From Stigmatella aurantiaca (GTDB lineage Bacteria; Myxococcota; Myxococcia; Myxococcales; Myxococcaceae): DNA of 64,000 nt. The notes under the pieces were generated by a model, which worked only from the letters and a program-made list of their open reading frames with translations, did no database searches and was not told the origin of the DNA. Each line of letters begins with the position of its first letter. Position 1 is the first letter of the stretch. The stretch is from contig NZ_FOAP01000003.1 in NCBI RefSeq assembly GCF_900109545.1, positions 1-64,000 on the forward strand, given 5' to 3'. The position numbers and the translations under genes are program-made. Below, in pieces: positions 25,820 to 35,443 of the stretch.

Positions 25820-27618
25820 CCACCGCGTCCCGGATCTTCACGGACCGCAGCCCGCGCAAGCCCCTGTACGTGCAGGTCGTGACGCAGCCGGCATTGCACG
25901 GGTGCTGGTCGGTCAACATCAGCGAGACGGGGATTGGCCTGGTGGCCACCTCGCTGGAGGGGACCGCCACGGGCCCCCGCGAGGGGCAGCTCTTCGAGCT
26001 GGCCTTCTCGCTGCCGGACTCCCACGCGCGCATCCGGGCCCAGGGCGAGGTGCGCTGGCGGCATGACACGGAGGTGGCCAACGGCGGCACCGTGATGGCG
26101 ATGGGGGTGTTCTTCCGCTCCTTCGAGGGCGCCCACCGCGTCACCCTGGCGCGCTACCTCCAGGAGAGCGCCCTCCAGGTGGCGGTGGCCTACGCCACGG
26201 AGGCCCAGGTGCGGCTCATCCGCTCGGCGCTGGAGGGGCACGCGCGGCTGGGCCACGCGACGTCCTCGCCGGAGGTGCAGGCGCTGCTCAACCGGGGGGA
26301 CGTGGCCGTCCTGCTGGTGGCCGGCACGGACGAGGTGCAGGCCCTGTCGCTGGTGGAGCAGCTCTCCGCCCGGCGCATGGAAGAGGTGGATGTCACCGGC
26401 GCGGCGCCCCCCAGCGACATGGCGGCGCGCATCGTCTACTGCGCGCCCGCCCCGGCGGAGCGGCTGGTGGAGCTGTTCAACGCGGGGGGCATCTTCCGGG
26501 CGCTGGGCCCTTCACCCGAGCCGGAAGTCATCCGGCAGGCGGTGCTGGACGCGGGACGCGAGCACGGGGTGCGCACGGAGCAGCGGCGGCTGGCGCTCGA
26601 GCTGGAGCGCAACCTCCTGCGGGAGCGGGCGCTCCTGGAGGGCACCGCGGGCACGCCCAGCCCCGCAGGGGGCGATGGGCCCGGCTTCTCCAGCCCCCCG
26701 ATGAAGCGCGTCATGGAGCTGGTGCGCGTGGCGGCCCCCCACCGGGTGGCGGTGCTGCTGCAGGGGGAGACGGGCACGGGCAAGGAGGTGCTGGCCCGCA
26801 TCATCCACAAGCTGAGCGGCCGGGGGAACGTGTCCCTGGTGGTGCAGGACTGCGGCGCGCTGAGCGAGACGCTCCTGGAGAGCGAGCTGTTCGGCCACGT
26901 GAAGGGGGCCTTCACCGGCGCGGTGGCCGACCACCCGGGCCTCTTCGTCCTGGCCGACGGCGGCACCATCTTCCTGGATGAAATCGAGAACACCACCCCC
27001 AACCTCCAGGCCAAGCTCCTGCGCGTGCTGGAGGGCGGCGATGTGCGCCCCGTGGGCGGCACCCAGGTGCGCCACGTGGACGTGCGGGTGGTGGCGGCGA
27101 GCAACAGAGACTTGGCCCAGGAGGTGCGCGCCGGGCGCTTCCGGGCGGACCTCTTCTACCGGCTCAACAGCTTCACCATCGACATTCCCCCCATGCGCGA
27201 GCGCCCCGAGGACATCCTCTCGCTGGCGCGGCACTTCCTGGAGCTCTTCAATCAGGCGCTGAAGCGCTCGGCGAGCGGGGTGGCGCCCGAGGCGGAGGAG
27301 GCCCTGCTGGCGTATGCCTGGCCCGGCAACGCGCGCGAGCTGCGCAACGTGTTGGAGCGCGCGGTGCTCCTGTCGAAGCCTGGAGAGCTGGTGACGCGCA
27401 GCCTGCTGCCCCCGATGATGCTGGCAAGCCTGCCCCCCGGGGGCGTGGCCCCGGCGGGCTCGCTGCGGACCCGGATGGAGCAACTGGAGCGGGAGCTCAT
27501 CCGCGAGGCCCTGGAGCAGAGTGGCGGGGTGCTGCGCCGCGCCGCGGTGGCCCTGGGCATGGACCCGGTGACGCTGGGCCGCCGGGCGCGCCGCCACGGC
27601 CTGTGGAAGGGCGGCTAA
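25813..27618 (+). CDS. PilZ-domain sigma54-dependent transcriptional activator
   Basis: The 601-residue protein begins with a PilZ domain (residues ~5-110) with basic residues in SPRKPLYVQV and the c-di-GMP signature N-x-S-x-x-G in NISETGIGL. A middle region (about 115-270) looks like a degenerate receiver without a clear phospho-acceptor. The AAA+ domain has GETGTGKE (~318), the sigma54-contact loop GAFTGA (~365) and FLDEIENT. A Fis-type helix-turn-helix ends the protein (GGVLRRAAVALGMDPVTLGRR). It should link c-di-GMP to sigma54 transcription. I use ATG 25813; a GTG at 25792 is the alternative and neither has a clear ribosome site. The divergent DUF2378 gene with a sigma54-like promoter is a likely target. 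Confidence 0.88.
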   Translation: MKPTASRIFTDRSPRKPLYVQVVTQPALHGCWSVNISETGIGLVATSLEGTATGPREGQLFELAFSLPDSHARIRAQGEVRWRHDTEVANGGTVMAMGVFFRSFEGAHRVTLARYLQESALQVAVAYATEAQVRLIRSALEGHARLGHATSSPEVQALLNRGDVAVLLVAGTDEVQALSLVEQLSARRMEEVDVTGAAPPSDMAARIVYCAPAPAERLVELFNAGGIFRALGPSPEPEVIRQAVLDAGREHGVRTEQRRLALELERNLLRERALLEGTAGTPSPAGGDGPGFSSPPMKRVMELVRVAAPHRVAVLLQGETGTGKEVLARIIHKLSGRGNVSLVVQDCGALSETLLESELFGHVKGAFTGAVADHPGLFVLADGGTIFLDEIENTTPNLQAKLLRVLEGGDVRPVGGTQVRHVDVRVVAASNRDLAQEVRAGRFRADLFYRLNSFTIDIPPMRERPEDILSLARHFLELFNQALKRSASGVAPEAEEALLAYAWPGNARELRNVLERAVLLSKPGELVTRSLLPPMMLASLPPGGVAPAGSLRTRMEQLERELIREALEQSGGVLRRAAVALGMDPVTLGRRARRHGLWKGG

Positions 27619-27622
27619 GCCC

Positions 27623-27928
27623 CTACTCCGCCAGCACGCACCCGGTGCGCGCGTCCACGAAGCGGGCCCGGGCGCCCCAGAGCAGCAGGGCCGAGGCCTC
27701 CACCTCCTTCCGCTCCGCGTCGATGCGCAGGTGCGCCACGGCGGGGCTGGCCTGGACCCAGGCCCGGCAGAAGGCCTCGTCCTGCTCCGCCACGAACAGA
27801 CAGGAGCACGCATCCTTCGCCGTGTAGGCCGTCACCAGCCGCAAGTCATTGTTGTCATACAAGCGCCGGTCCCCGCCCTCGCAGGCCACGAGCCCCGCCG
27901 CGATGCCCAGCCACGCCGCCCGCTTCAT
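27623..27928 (-). CDS. Small hypothetical lipoprotein
   Basis: The 101-residue product has a lipobox (LGIAAGLVAC) and three further Cys (CSCLF, FCRAW, TGCVLAE) that could form disulfides. The body is a small alpha/beta domain of unknown type. Its ATG overlaps the stop of the upstream beta-lactamase-like gene by four bases (ATGA), so it is cotranslated with it and might be its partner at the envelope. Confidence 0.72.
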   Translation of the reverse strand: MKRAAWLGIAAGLVACEGGDRRLYDNNDLRLVTAYTAKDACSCLFVAEQDEAFCRAWVQASPAVAHLRIDAERKEVEASALLLWGARARFVDARTGCVLAE

Positions 27929-29496
27929 GGGCTCTGCCCCACCAGCGCCAGGGCCCGGGCCAGAAAGGCATCCAGCTCGAAGGCGCCCGGCTCCCGGTCA
28001 TCGGCCATGCGCACCACCACCACATCCAGCGAGGGGATGATGGTGACCGATTGCCCCCAGTGTCCGCGCATGGCGTAGGCATCCTCGGGCACGTGCGGCC
28101 AGGGCTTCCCCTCCTGCACGCCCGGCACGCGGCGGTTGAGCCAGAGCTGCCAGCCCTGCACATCCCCCGGGTCCCAATACAGCCGCTTCTGGCGGAGCGG
28201 CCCGGACACGGCGGTGGACTGGGCCACCCAGCCCTCGGGCAGCAGCCGCTGGCCCTCCCAGCACCCGTCATTCAGGAAGAGAAAGCCCAGCTTCGCCCAG
28301 TCCCGCGGTGTGGCGTACAGGAGCGAGGAGCCCACCAGGACGCCCTTGCCGTCGCGCTCCCACACCGCGCTGCGCACGCCCAGCGGCTCGAACAGCAGCC
28401 GCCACTCCCAGCCCTCGGGCTGCCGGGGGCGCATCGCCGCGCCCACCACCGCCGCCAGCAGCGTGGTGTCGCCCGAGGAGTACTCCCAGCTCGTCCCCGG
28501 CGCGTCCCGCTGCACGTGAGAGGTGATGAAGGCCACCATGTCCCCGTGGCCCTCGCCGTAGAGCATCGCCAGGACCGAGGACGTCTGGAGCGGGCCATTC
28601 TCGTAGCCCTCCTGCCAGTCCAGCCCCGAGGCGAACTCCAGCAGGTGGCGCACCTGGATGGCACAGGCGGACTCCCGCGTGGCCTTCACGTACTTGCAGA
28701 TGGAGTCCTCCAGCGCCAGCGCGCCCTGGGCCACCGCCAGGCCCGTGAGGGCATTGGTGGCACTCTTGGCCATGGACCAGCCCAGGTGCCGCTTCTGGGC
28801 CGTCCACCCGGGCGCATAGCGCTCGTACACCAGACGCCCCCGGTGGAGGATGAGCACCCCGTCCGTGCGAATCCCCTTTCGCTCCGAGGCGGGCTCCTTC
28901 CGGGTGAAGGCATGGTCCTCGAAGGCCCGCAGCGCGGGCTCATGCCCGGCGGGCAAGGGCGCCGAGGCCCAGTCCTGCGTGGGCCAGAGGCTCCGCTCGG
29001 GACACCCGGCGTCCGCCCCGCCCGGCAGTCCCAGCAACACCAGGCACAGCGGCAGGCTCGCCCTTGAGGCGCGCAGGGCCGCCGCGCCGGAGCGCCCCCG
29101 GGCCCTCAGCGCCCCCGTCACCCCCAGGGGCAGCAGCACCGCCAGGACCCCGGTGAGCAGGGCCGCGTCGCCGGGCCGCCGCGCGGAGGCATGCAGCCCG
29201 ATCGCCCCCGCCAGCACCAACACCTGCGTCCCCAGGGCCAGCGCCACCGCCAGCCCGGTCCGCCCCGGTGCCGCGCCCAGCCGGCGGATGACCCACGCCT
29301 CCATCCCCACCACCGCCAGCGGGGGCACCACCCCCACCAGGAGCAGCGCGGGCACCGCGGCCCTCACCGTGTTCGAGGAGAGCGTGCCCAGCCTCACGCC
29401 CGCCCACAGCGCCAGGGGCACCATCACCAGGGCGGTGGCCACTCCCACGCCGAAGGGAAGGGCCCACCCCGTGGGTCTAGAAGGGAATGTCGTCAT
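27925..29496 (-). CDS. Membrane-anchored serine beta-lactamase-like hydrolase
   Basis: The 523-residue protein has about five N-terminal hydrophobic helices (residues ~10-165), then a class-C beta-lactamase/penicillin-binding-protein-type domain. The nucleophile motif S-x-x-K is SMAK (in GWSMAKSATNAL), the Tyr motif is YSSGDT, and a late GHWGQS corresponds to the third motif. Family members include esterases, D-amino-acid amidases and peptidases, so resistance to antibiotics should not be assumed. The start overlaps the preceding gene by 20 bases. Reading further upstream gives Arg-rich, antisense-like sequence and was rejected. Confidence 0.83.
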   Translation of the reverse strand: MTTFPSRPTGWALPFGVGVATALVMVPLALWAGVRLGTLSSNTVRAAVPALLLVGVVPPLAVVGMEAWVIRRLGAAPGRTGLAVALALGTQVLVLAGAIGLHASARRPGDAALLTGVLAVLLPLGVTGALRARGRSGAAALRASRASLPLCLVLLGLPGGADAGCPERSLWPTQDWASAPLPAGHEPALRAFEDHAFTRKEPASERKGIRTDGVLILHRGRLVYERYAPGWTAQKRHLGWSMAKSATNALTGLAVAQGALALEDSICKYVKATRESACAIQVRHLLEFASGLDWQEGYENGPLQTSSVLAMLYGEGHGDMVAFITSHVQRDAPGTSWEYSSGDTTLLAAVVGAAMRPRQPEGWEWRLLFEPLGVRSAVWERDGKGVLVGSSLLYATPRDWAKLGFLFLNDGCWEGQRLLPEGWVAQSTAVSGPLRQKRLYWDPGDVQGWQLWLNRRVPGVQEGKPWPHVPEDAYAMRGHWGQSVTIIPSLDVVVVRMADDREPGAFELDAFLARALALVGQSP

Positions 29497-29971
29497 CGGT
29501 GTGCGGCGGCGGATCGCCGTCTCCCGGCGCATGGCCGAAGCCTCCGCCCTGGGGGCCATCCGCGTCGCCTCCTCGCTGCCGGGCAATCTCCGCCTCGATG
29601 CTCGCCAGCAGCGCCCGCTCCTTGTCATGCCACCGGGACTTGCTCGGGTCGGCCAGGGAGCGCCTCGCGCCATTGGCGTAATACTCCAGGTCCTGCATGG
29701 TGGCCCCGTAGATGGGCCCACCCTTGCTGCGGCCGTAGTTGGGGAACACGGACCCATCGCCGCCGCCACCCCCACCGCCGCCCGCCCCCGCGCTGCTCGC
29801 GGCCCGGCGGGGCGCGGAAGAGGCCGCGTCCGGAACCGCACCGATGGAGAGTTCGCCCATGCGCAGGGAGAATCCCTCCTCGCGCTTGTATGCCGTGCCC
29901 ACGCGCACGTGCTCCACGCGGCCATCGGGACGCTGAACCGCCACGGTGACCGGATAACCTTGCTCGCTCAT
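29477..29971 (-). CDS. Hypothetical protein with ExoX-C-like motif and SSB-type acidic C-terminal tip
   Basis: The 164-residue product has a small N-terminal beta region, a disordered Ala/Gly linker with a run of eight Gly, and a segment (about residues 74-130) of the type NYGRSKGGPIYG...LEYY...DPSKSRW, similar to the C-terminal domain seen in ExoX-like nucleases and some phage recombination proteins. It ends with HTDDDIPF, the same six terminal residues (DDDIPF) that bacterial SSB uses to bind its partners. No OB fold is obvious. It may bind SSB-interacting replication or repair enzymes. The start at 29971 is chosen because the longer frame adds a non-conserved stretch. Confidence 0.68.
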   Translation of the reverse strand: MSEQGYPVTVAVQRPDGRVEHVRVGTAYKREEGFSLRMGELSIGAVPDAASSAPRRAASSAGAGGGGGGGGDGSVFPNYGRSKGGPIYGATMQDLEYYANGARRSLADPSKSRWHDKERALLASIEAEIARQRGGDADGPQGGGFGHAPGDGDPPPHTDDDIPF

Positions 29972-30064
29972 GCCGCCCGAATCCCATCCCCCGGCAGGTC
30001 TGTCAACGGCCACGCGACCTGGCGTGTTGGGAGGCCCTCGTCATGCGCGCCGCTCCCTCGCCCT

Positions 30065-30745
30065 TCAGTTCAGGGAGATCATCCCCTGCGCGCCCTTCTT
30101 GCGCACCCACGCCTTGGGCTTGGGCGGCTCCTTCAGCTCTTCCTGCTGCGGCTCGGCCTGGCGCTCCTGGGCAGCCGCCCGCCCCCGGGGCAGCTTCACG
30201 TCCTTGGCGGACTGCGGCGGCGCGTTGTCGCCCCAGTCCGAGGGGCGGCGGTCCGTCCGGATGAGCAGCCGCAGCTTCTGGTAGTGCGCCGAGCAGTAGC
30301 CCTTGGACCGGCTCGGGCGCTTGCACCCGATGACCGCGCACGCACCGGACGATGCGGCCGCGGCCGAGGCGCCCTTGCCCGAAGACCGCGCCGCCCCAGC
30401 CGGGGCCTTCGTGGGCTCCGCCTTCGCGGGGGCAGACTTCGCGGGGGTAGACTTCGCAGGGGCCGCCTTCGCGGGCGCGGCCTTCGCGGGGGCCGCCTTC
30501 ACGGGCGCGGCCTTGCCCGCGGCCGGCTTCCCGGCGCCACGCGCCAGGGGGAGCGGCAACTTCAGCCCCTGAGAGGCCGCCAACGGGGCCAGCCTCGCGG
30601 TCATCGAGCGCAGGCGCTCAAGATGTCCCAGCCCTTTCTCAAGGCTTGCGATGGACTTCTGGAGGGGCCGCAGCTGGGTCGTCAGCTCAACCCGAATCAT
30701 TTCTCGAAGGGCTTTCTCGAAGGACATGTGGCGCTGTGTATACAC
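30065..30745 (-). CDS. Histone-H1-like Lys/Ala/Pro-rich protein with a small zinc-knuckle motif
   Basis: The 226-residue product has an N-terminal helical, coiled-coil-like region (about 8-60), then a stretch of ~60 residues made of KAAPA-type pentads, similar to the tails of bacterial H1-like DNA-binding proteins. A Cys/His cluster of the form C-x4-C-x8-C-x2-H (about 135-152, GYCSAHYQKLR) resembles small zinc knuckles of HNH-associated proteins. The C-terminus is basic. I infer DNA or RNA binding. The start is a GTG at 30745 preceded by GGGAGG at five bases; the ATG six codons later (30727) has no ribosome site. The underlying 15-base DNA repeats are at 30410-30530. Confidence 0.7.
   Translation of the reverse strand: MYTQRHMSFEKALREMIRVELTTQLRPLQKSIASLEKGLGHLERLRSMTARLAPLAASQGLKLPLPLARGAGKPAAGKAAPVKAAPAKAAPAKAAPAKSTPAKSAPAKAEPTKAPAGAARSSGKGASAAAASSGACAVIGCKRPSRSKGYCSAHYQKLRLLIRTDRRPSDWGDNAPPQSAKDVKLPRGRAAAQERQAEPQQEELKEPPKPKAWVRKKGAQGMISLN
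30410..30530. repeat. 15-base coding minisatellite (KAAPA pentads)
   Basis: Near-identical 15-base units built on the core TTCGCGGGGGC repeat about eight times inside the H1-like gene. They encode the Lys-Ala-Ala-Pro-Ala pentads and are likely to vary in copy number between strains through slippage or recombination. Confidence 0.7.
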
Positions 30746-30784
30746 CGATACCTCCCGGTGTGGAGAACGCCTTTCATGTCTGTC

Positions 30785-30836
30785 TCTGGACCAGGCCCCT
30801 GGGGGTTCCAACTTCCCCCGGGGCCTGTCTCCAGAA
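30785..30836 (-). terminator. Long GC hairpin downstream of the 35-residue membrane gene
   Basis: CAGGCCCC(T)GGGGG at 30792 pairs with CCCCCGGGGCCTG at 30815 around a 9-base loop, with one bulged T, and flanking TCTGG/CCAGA extend the stem. It lies between the small membrane gene and the H1-like gene and would end the small transcript or form a leader structure of the next gene. Confidence 0.5.
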
Positions 30837-30895
30837 ATGTAACCGCTTTCAGCGGGTGGGACCGCTCCCCCGGGCGGCGCAGCGCGGCATGGCCT

Positions 30896-31003
30896 TTACC
30901 GGGCGCGCGCGCCCACCTTGAACCGGCGCATGCGGCGCCGGGAGCGCGGGACCGCCCACGCCACCCACAGCACCAACAGCGCAGGAATGAACAGATGAAT
31001 CAT
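30896..31003 (-). CDS. 35-residue single-helix membrane peptide
   Basis: The predicted product has one hydrophobic helix (IHLFIPALLVLWVAWAV) followed by a strongly basic tail (RSRRRMRRFK), the usual pattern of small bacterial inner-membrane proteins with the tail inside. The ATG is preceded by a GGGGGG site at suitable spacing, and a strong hairpin lies about 60 bases after the stop. It fills part of the long gap between the H1-like gene and transketolase. No family is recognised. Confidence 0.5.
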   Translation of the reverse strand: MIHLFIPALLVLWVAWAVPRSRRRMRRFKVGARAR

Positions 31004-31063
31004 CAATTACCCCCCGAAACGAGGACTGCCCTGCCGGACGTGCCGTCTCCTGTTTTCCTGATA

Positions 31064-31076
31064 CGAACAGGGTTCG
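31064..31076. promoter_or_regulatory. Inverted repeat CGAAC-AGG-GTTCG upstream of transketolase
   Basis: A perfect 5-bp inverted repeat with a 3-base spacer lies 123 bases before the transketolase ATG, within AT-richer sequence. It may be an operator for either divergent transcript. No matching regulator is adjacent. Confidence 0.3.
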
Positions 31077-31198
31077 GATTCATTTCCCTCAAGTCTACGG
31101 GCCCGGTCTGACATCCCCGGGGCCTACGTCCTGCGCCTTTCTGCGGCGAAAGGGCCGCGCTTGCGGCATTGTGCGTCCCCGTCAACCGAGGACTTCCC

Positions 31199-33253
<2,055 letters not shown>

Positions 33254-33264
33254 CCGCGGTCCCC

Positions 33265-33295
33265 GGGGCCTGGAGCGCACTGTCCTCCAGGCCCC
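33265..33295 (+). terminator. Perfect 11-bp hairpin between tkt and rpiB
   Basis: GGGGCCTGGAG pairs with CTCCAGGCCCC around a 9-base loop, 11 bases after the tkt stop. It has no T run. It could reduce read-through into rpiB or protect the tkt message. Confidence 0.6.
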
Positions 33296-33323
33296 TCCCC
33301 TGTGCCGTTGTGAGGAGCGTTCC

Positions 33324-33818
33324 ATGCGCATCGCCCTGGCCGCCGACCATGCGGGGTTCGAGCTGAAGAGCTGGCTGCTGAAGGCCCTGGAGAACGCGGG
33401 CCACACCCTCCTCGACAAGGGCACCTACAGCACCGCGCCCGTGGACTACCCGGACTGTGCCCAGGCGGTGGGCGAGGCCCTGCGCCAGGGCGAAGTGGAC
33501 CGGGCCATCCTCATCTGCGGCAGCGGCGTGGGCGCCTCCATCGCCGTCAACAAGATGCCCGGCGTGCGCGGCGGCCTGTGCCATGACACCTACTCGGCGC
33601 ACCAGGGCGTCGAGCACGACGACATGAACGTGCTGGTGCTGGGCGCCCGCGTCATCGGCGTGGCCCTGGCGGAGGACCTGGTGCGCGCGTTCCTCTCCGC
33701 CCGCTTCACCGGGGAGGAGCGCCACGCGCGCCGGCTGTCCAAGGTTCAGGCCTTGGAAGCCCGCTTCTCCTCCGGCTCCTCGGCGGGCTCCGGCTCCACG
33801 GGCAACGCCGCGCCCTGA
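33324..33818 (+). CDS. rpiB: Ribose-5-phosphate isomerase B
   Basis: The 164-residue enzyme interconverts ribose 5-phosphate and ribulose 5-phosphate. It has the RpiB/LacA features: [13 protein letters not shown] at the start, the active-site Cys and anion hole in [14 protein letters not shown], and [19 protein letters not shown]. The last ~20 residues are a Ser/Gly-rich extension beyond the family core. That extension overlaps the end of the convergent membrane-protein gene by 73 bases. A GAGGAG site precedes the ATG. Confidence 0.94.
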   Translation: MRIALAADHAGFELKSWLLKALENAGHTLLDKGTYSTAPVDYPDCAQAVGEALRQGEVDRAILICGSGVGASIAVNKMPGVRGGLCHDTYSAHQGVEHDDMNVLVLGARVIGVALAEDLVRAFLSARFTGEERHARRLSKVQALEARFSSGSSAGSGSTGNAAP

Positions 33819-35350
33819 AGCTGGGGGGCGGCCAGCGCCAGCCCTGGGGGCGCCTCGAAGGACGGCGGCTTGGTGGAAGCCAGCTCGTCCTCCATCTGCA
33901 TGTTGACGAGCTGGTACAGCAGCTGGATGCGCTGGGCCTGCGCGTCCTGCGCCAGGCGCCACGCCACGTCCTTCAGGAGGCCCTCGTCCAGCACCCCGCT
34001 GGCCAGTTGCTTGAAGCCGTGGTCCGCCTCGGGCCCCGTGTCATAGGTGTACCAGACCAGGTCCCTCGCGCCCCGGATGCCCTTGCTCTCCAGGACTTCC
34101 CAGGACCCGGGCAGCGCGTGCACCAGCAGGGCGGCGTCAATCCAGGCGAGGATCTGGTGCTTGTCGAAGTTGGTGTTGCGCTGGAGCCGCATCGGATCCG
34201 CCATGGCCATCCCCACCGCGTCGTAGATGCCCTCCTCGGAGAGCCGCTCCGCGATGAGCGGGGTGATGCCCCGGATGACCGTCAGGGGAATGGTGCGGTC
34301 CTTCAGGCCCCCCTTCTCCGAATCCACGACAACGCGCTGGACCAGGCGAGTCACTTGCTGCGCCAGGTGCCGCGGGGACAGGCCCACGCCAAAGTACAGG
34401 GCCCGCGTGCCCCAGCCCGTGGCCCCCGCGCCCGCCTCGCCCACCCACACCGTGGAGAACACCGCCGCCAGGATGGGCCCGAGCCCCAGCGTCACCGCGC
34501 ACCAGAGCGCCGAGCCGCTGGAGATGTCATGCCGGAAGCCCCGCTGCCCCAGGTACAGCAGTACGTACACGTACGCCCCCGCCGCCCCGTACCGGGCCGC
34601 CTCCAGCGTCGAAGGGGAGATCCACAACCGGACCTCCTTGCCCTGCGGCCCGAGGCTCTCCCCCTCGAGGACCCTCTCCAGGGCCCATCCCGTCACGGGG
34701 TTGAGGCTGTGGAAGAGGATGGCCCCGATGGCCAGGATGGCCAGCGCCGGCAAGCCGTAGCGCAGCGCGATGTTGCTGGCGTTGAAGTACCGGTCGCTCG
34801 CCTCGACCAGGTCCTTGAGGTTGTAGCGGTCGAGCCCCACCTTCTCGGGGTGCGCCTTGAACTCCTCCGGCAGGAAGTGCGGCTTGATGCGCCCCAGGTA
34901 GAGCCCGTGGTGGACCACCAGCATGGCCGGCAGCACCGCGAGGCCCCAGCCCCACAGCGTCTGGTGCGACAGCATGTGTCCACCCAGGCCAATGAAGACG
35001 AGCCCTCCCAGCACCAGGCCCAGCACGGCCCGGACGCCCTCGCTCTCCTTCTTGAGGAACAGGAACTGGGAGCAAGCCCAAAGCGCCACGATGAGCAGGA
35101 AGACCCCGGCCGCGTCCTTCCCTTCGTGCGGGCGGGCCATGACATGGAGCACGCGCTCCAGGAGCCCCTCCGGGGCCGGCGCATTCGCGGGGACGTCCCA
35201 CAGGAAGTAGATGCCCACGATGGCCAGGGCCACGACGAGCAGCCCCCACCCGATGACGTGCTGGAGCAAGCTCCAGCCTCGCTGCCACACCGACTCCGCG
35301 CCCTCGGACGCCAGCGTCTTGCCGCCTGGCCCTGCGCCGCTCTCGTTCAT
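33746..35350 (-). CDS. Polytopic membrane protein of unknown function
   Basis: The 534-residue product has about six hydrophobic helices (first near 28-50, then 80-95, 105-145, 195-215 and 255-300). A cytoplasmic C-terminal half contains a helix-hairpin-helix-like stretch ([20 protein letters not shown], about 360-380). The tail is acidic and Pro-rich. The gene ends inside the 3' end of rpiB on the other strand. I recognise no family; neither transporter nor sensor signatures are visible. Confidence 0.75.
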   Translation of the reverse strand: MNESGAGPGGKTLASEGAESVWQRGWSLLQHVIGWGLLVVALAIVGIYFLWDVPANAPAPEGLLERVLHVMARPHEGKDAAGVFLLIVALWACSQFLFLKKESEGVRAVLGLVLGGLVFIGLGGHMLSHQTLWGWGLAVLPAMLVVHHGLYLGRIKPHFLPEEFKAHPEKVGLDRYNLKDLVEASDRYFNASNIALRYGLPALAILAIGAILFHSLNPVTGWALERVLEGESLGPQGKEVRLWISPSTLEAARYGAAGAYVYVLLYLGQRGFRHDISSGSALWCAVTLGLGPILAAVFSTVWVGEAGAGATGWGTRALYFGVGLSPRHLAQQVTRLVQRVVVDSEKGGLKDRTIPLTVIRGITPLIAERLSEEGIYDAVGMAMADPMRLQRNTNFDKHQILAWIDAALLVHALPGSWEVLESKGIRGARDLVWYTYDTGPEADHGFKQLASGVLDEGLLKDVAWRLAQDAQAQRIQLLYQLVNMQMEDELASTKPPSFEAPPGLALAAPQLQGAALPVEPEPAEEPEEKRASKA

Positions 35351-35443
35351 CGGGGGCTCCCTGGATTCTCTGGACAGGCCTCCAGTCTACGCCCCCGCCA
35401 TGACAGCGCGAATTCCTCCCGGCGCCACCGCTTGCCTGCTTCC

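Noticed and set aside
27925-29496. Antibiotic-resistance beta-lactamase
   Set aside because: The fold is shared with esterases and peptidases, and the membrane region and context do not suggest resistance.
30410-30530. Short regular repeats resembling a CRISPR array
   Set aside because: Units are 15 bases with no spacers and lie inside a coding frame as KAAPA pentads.
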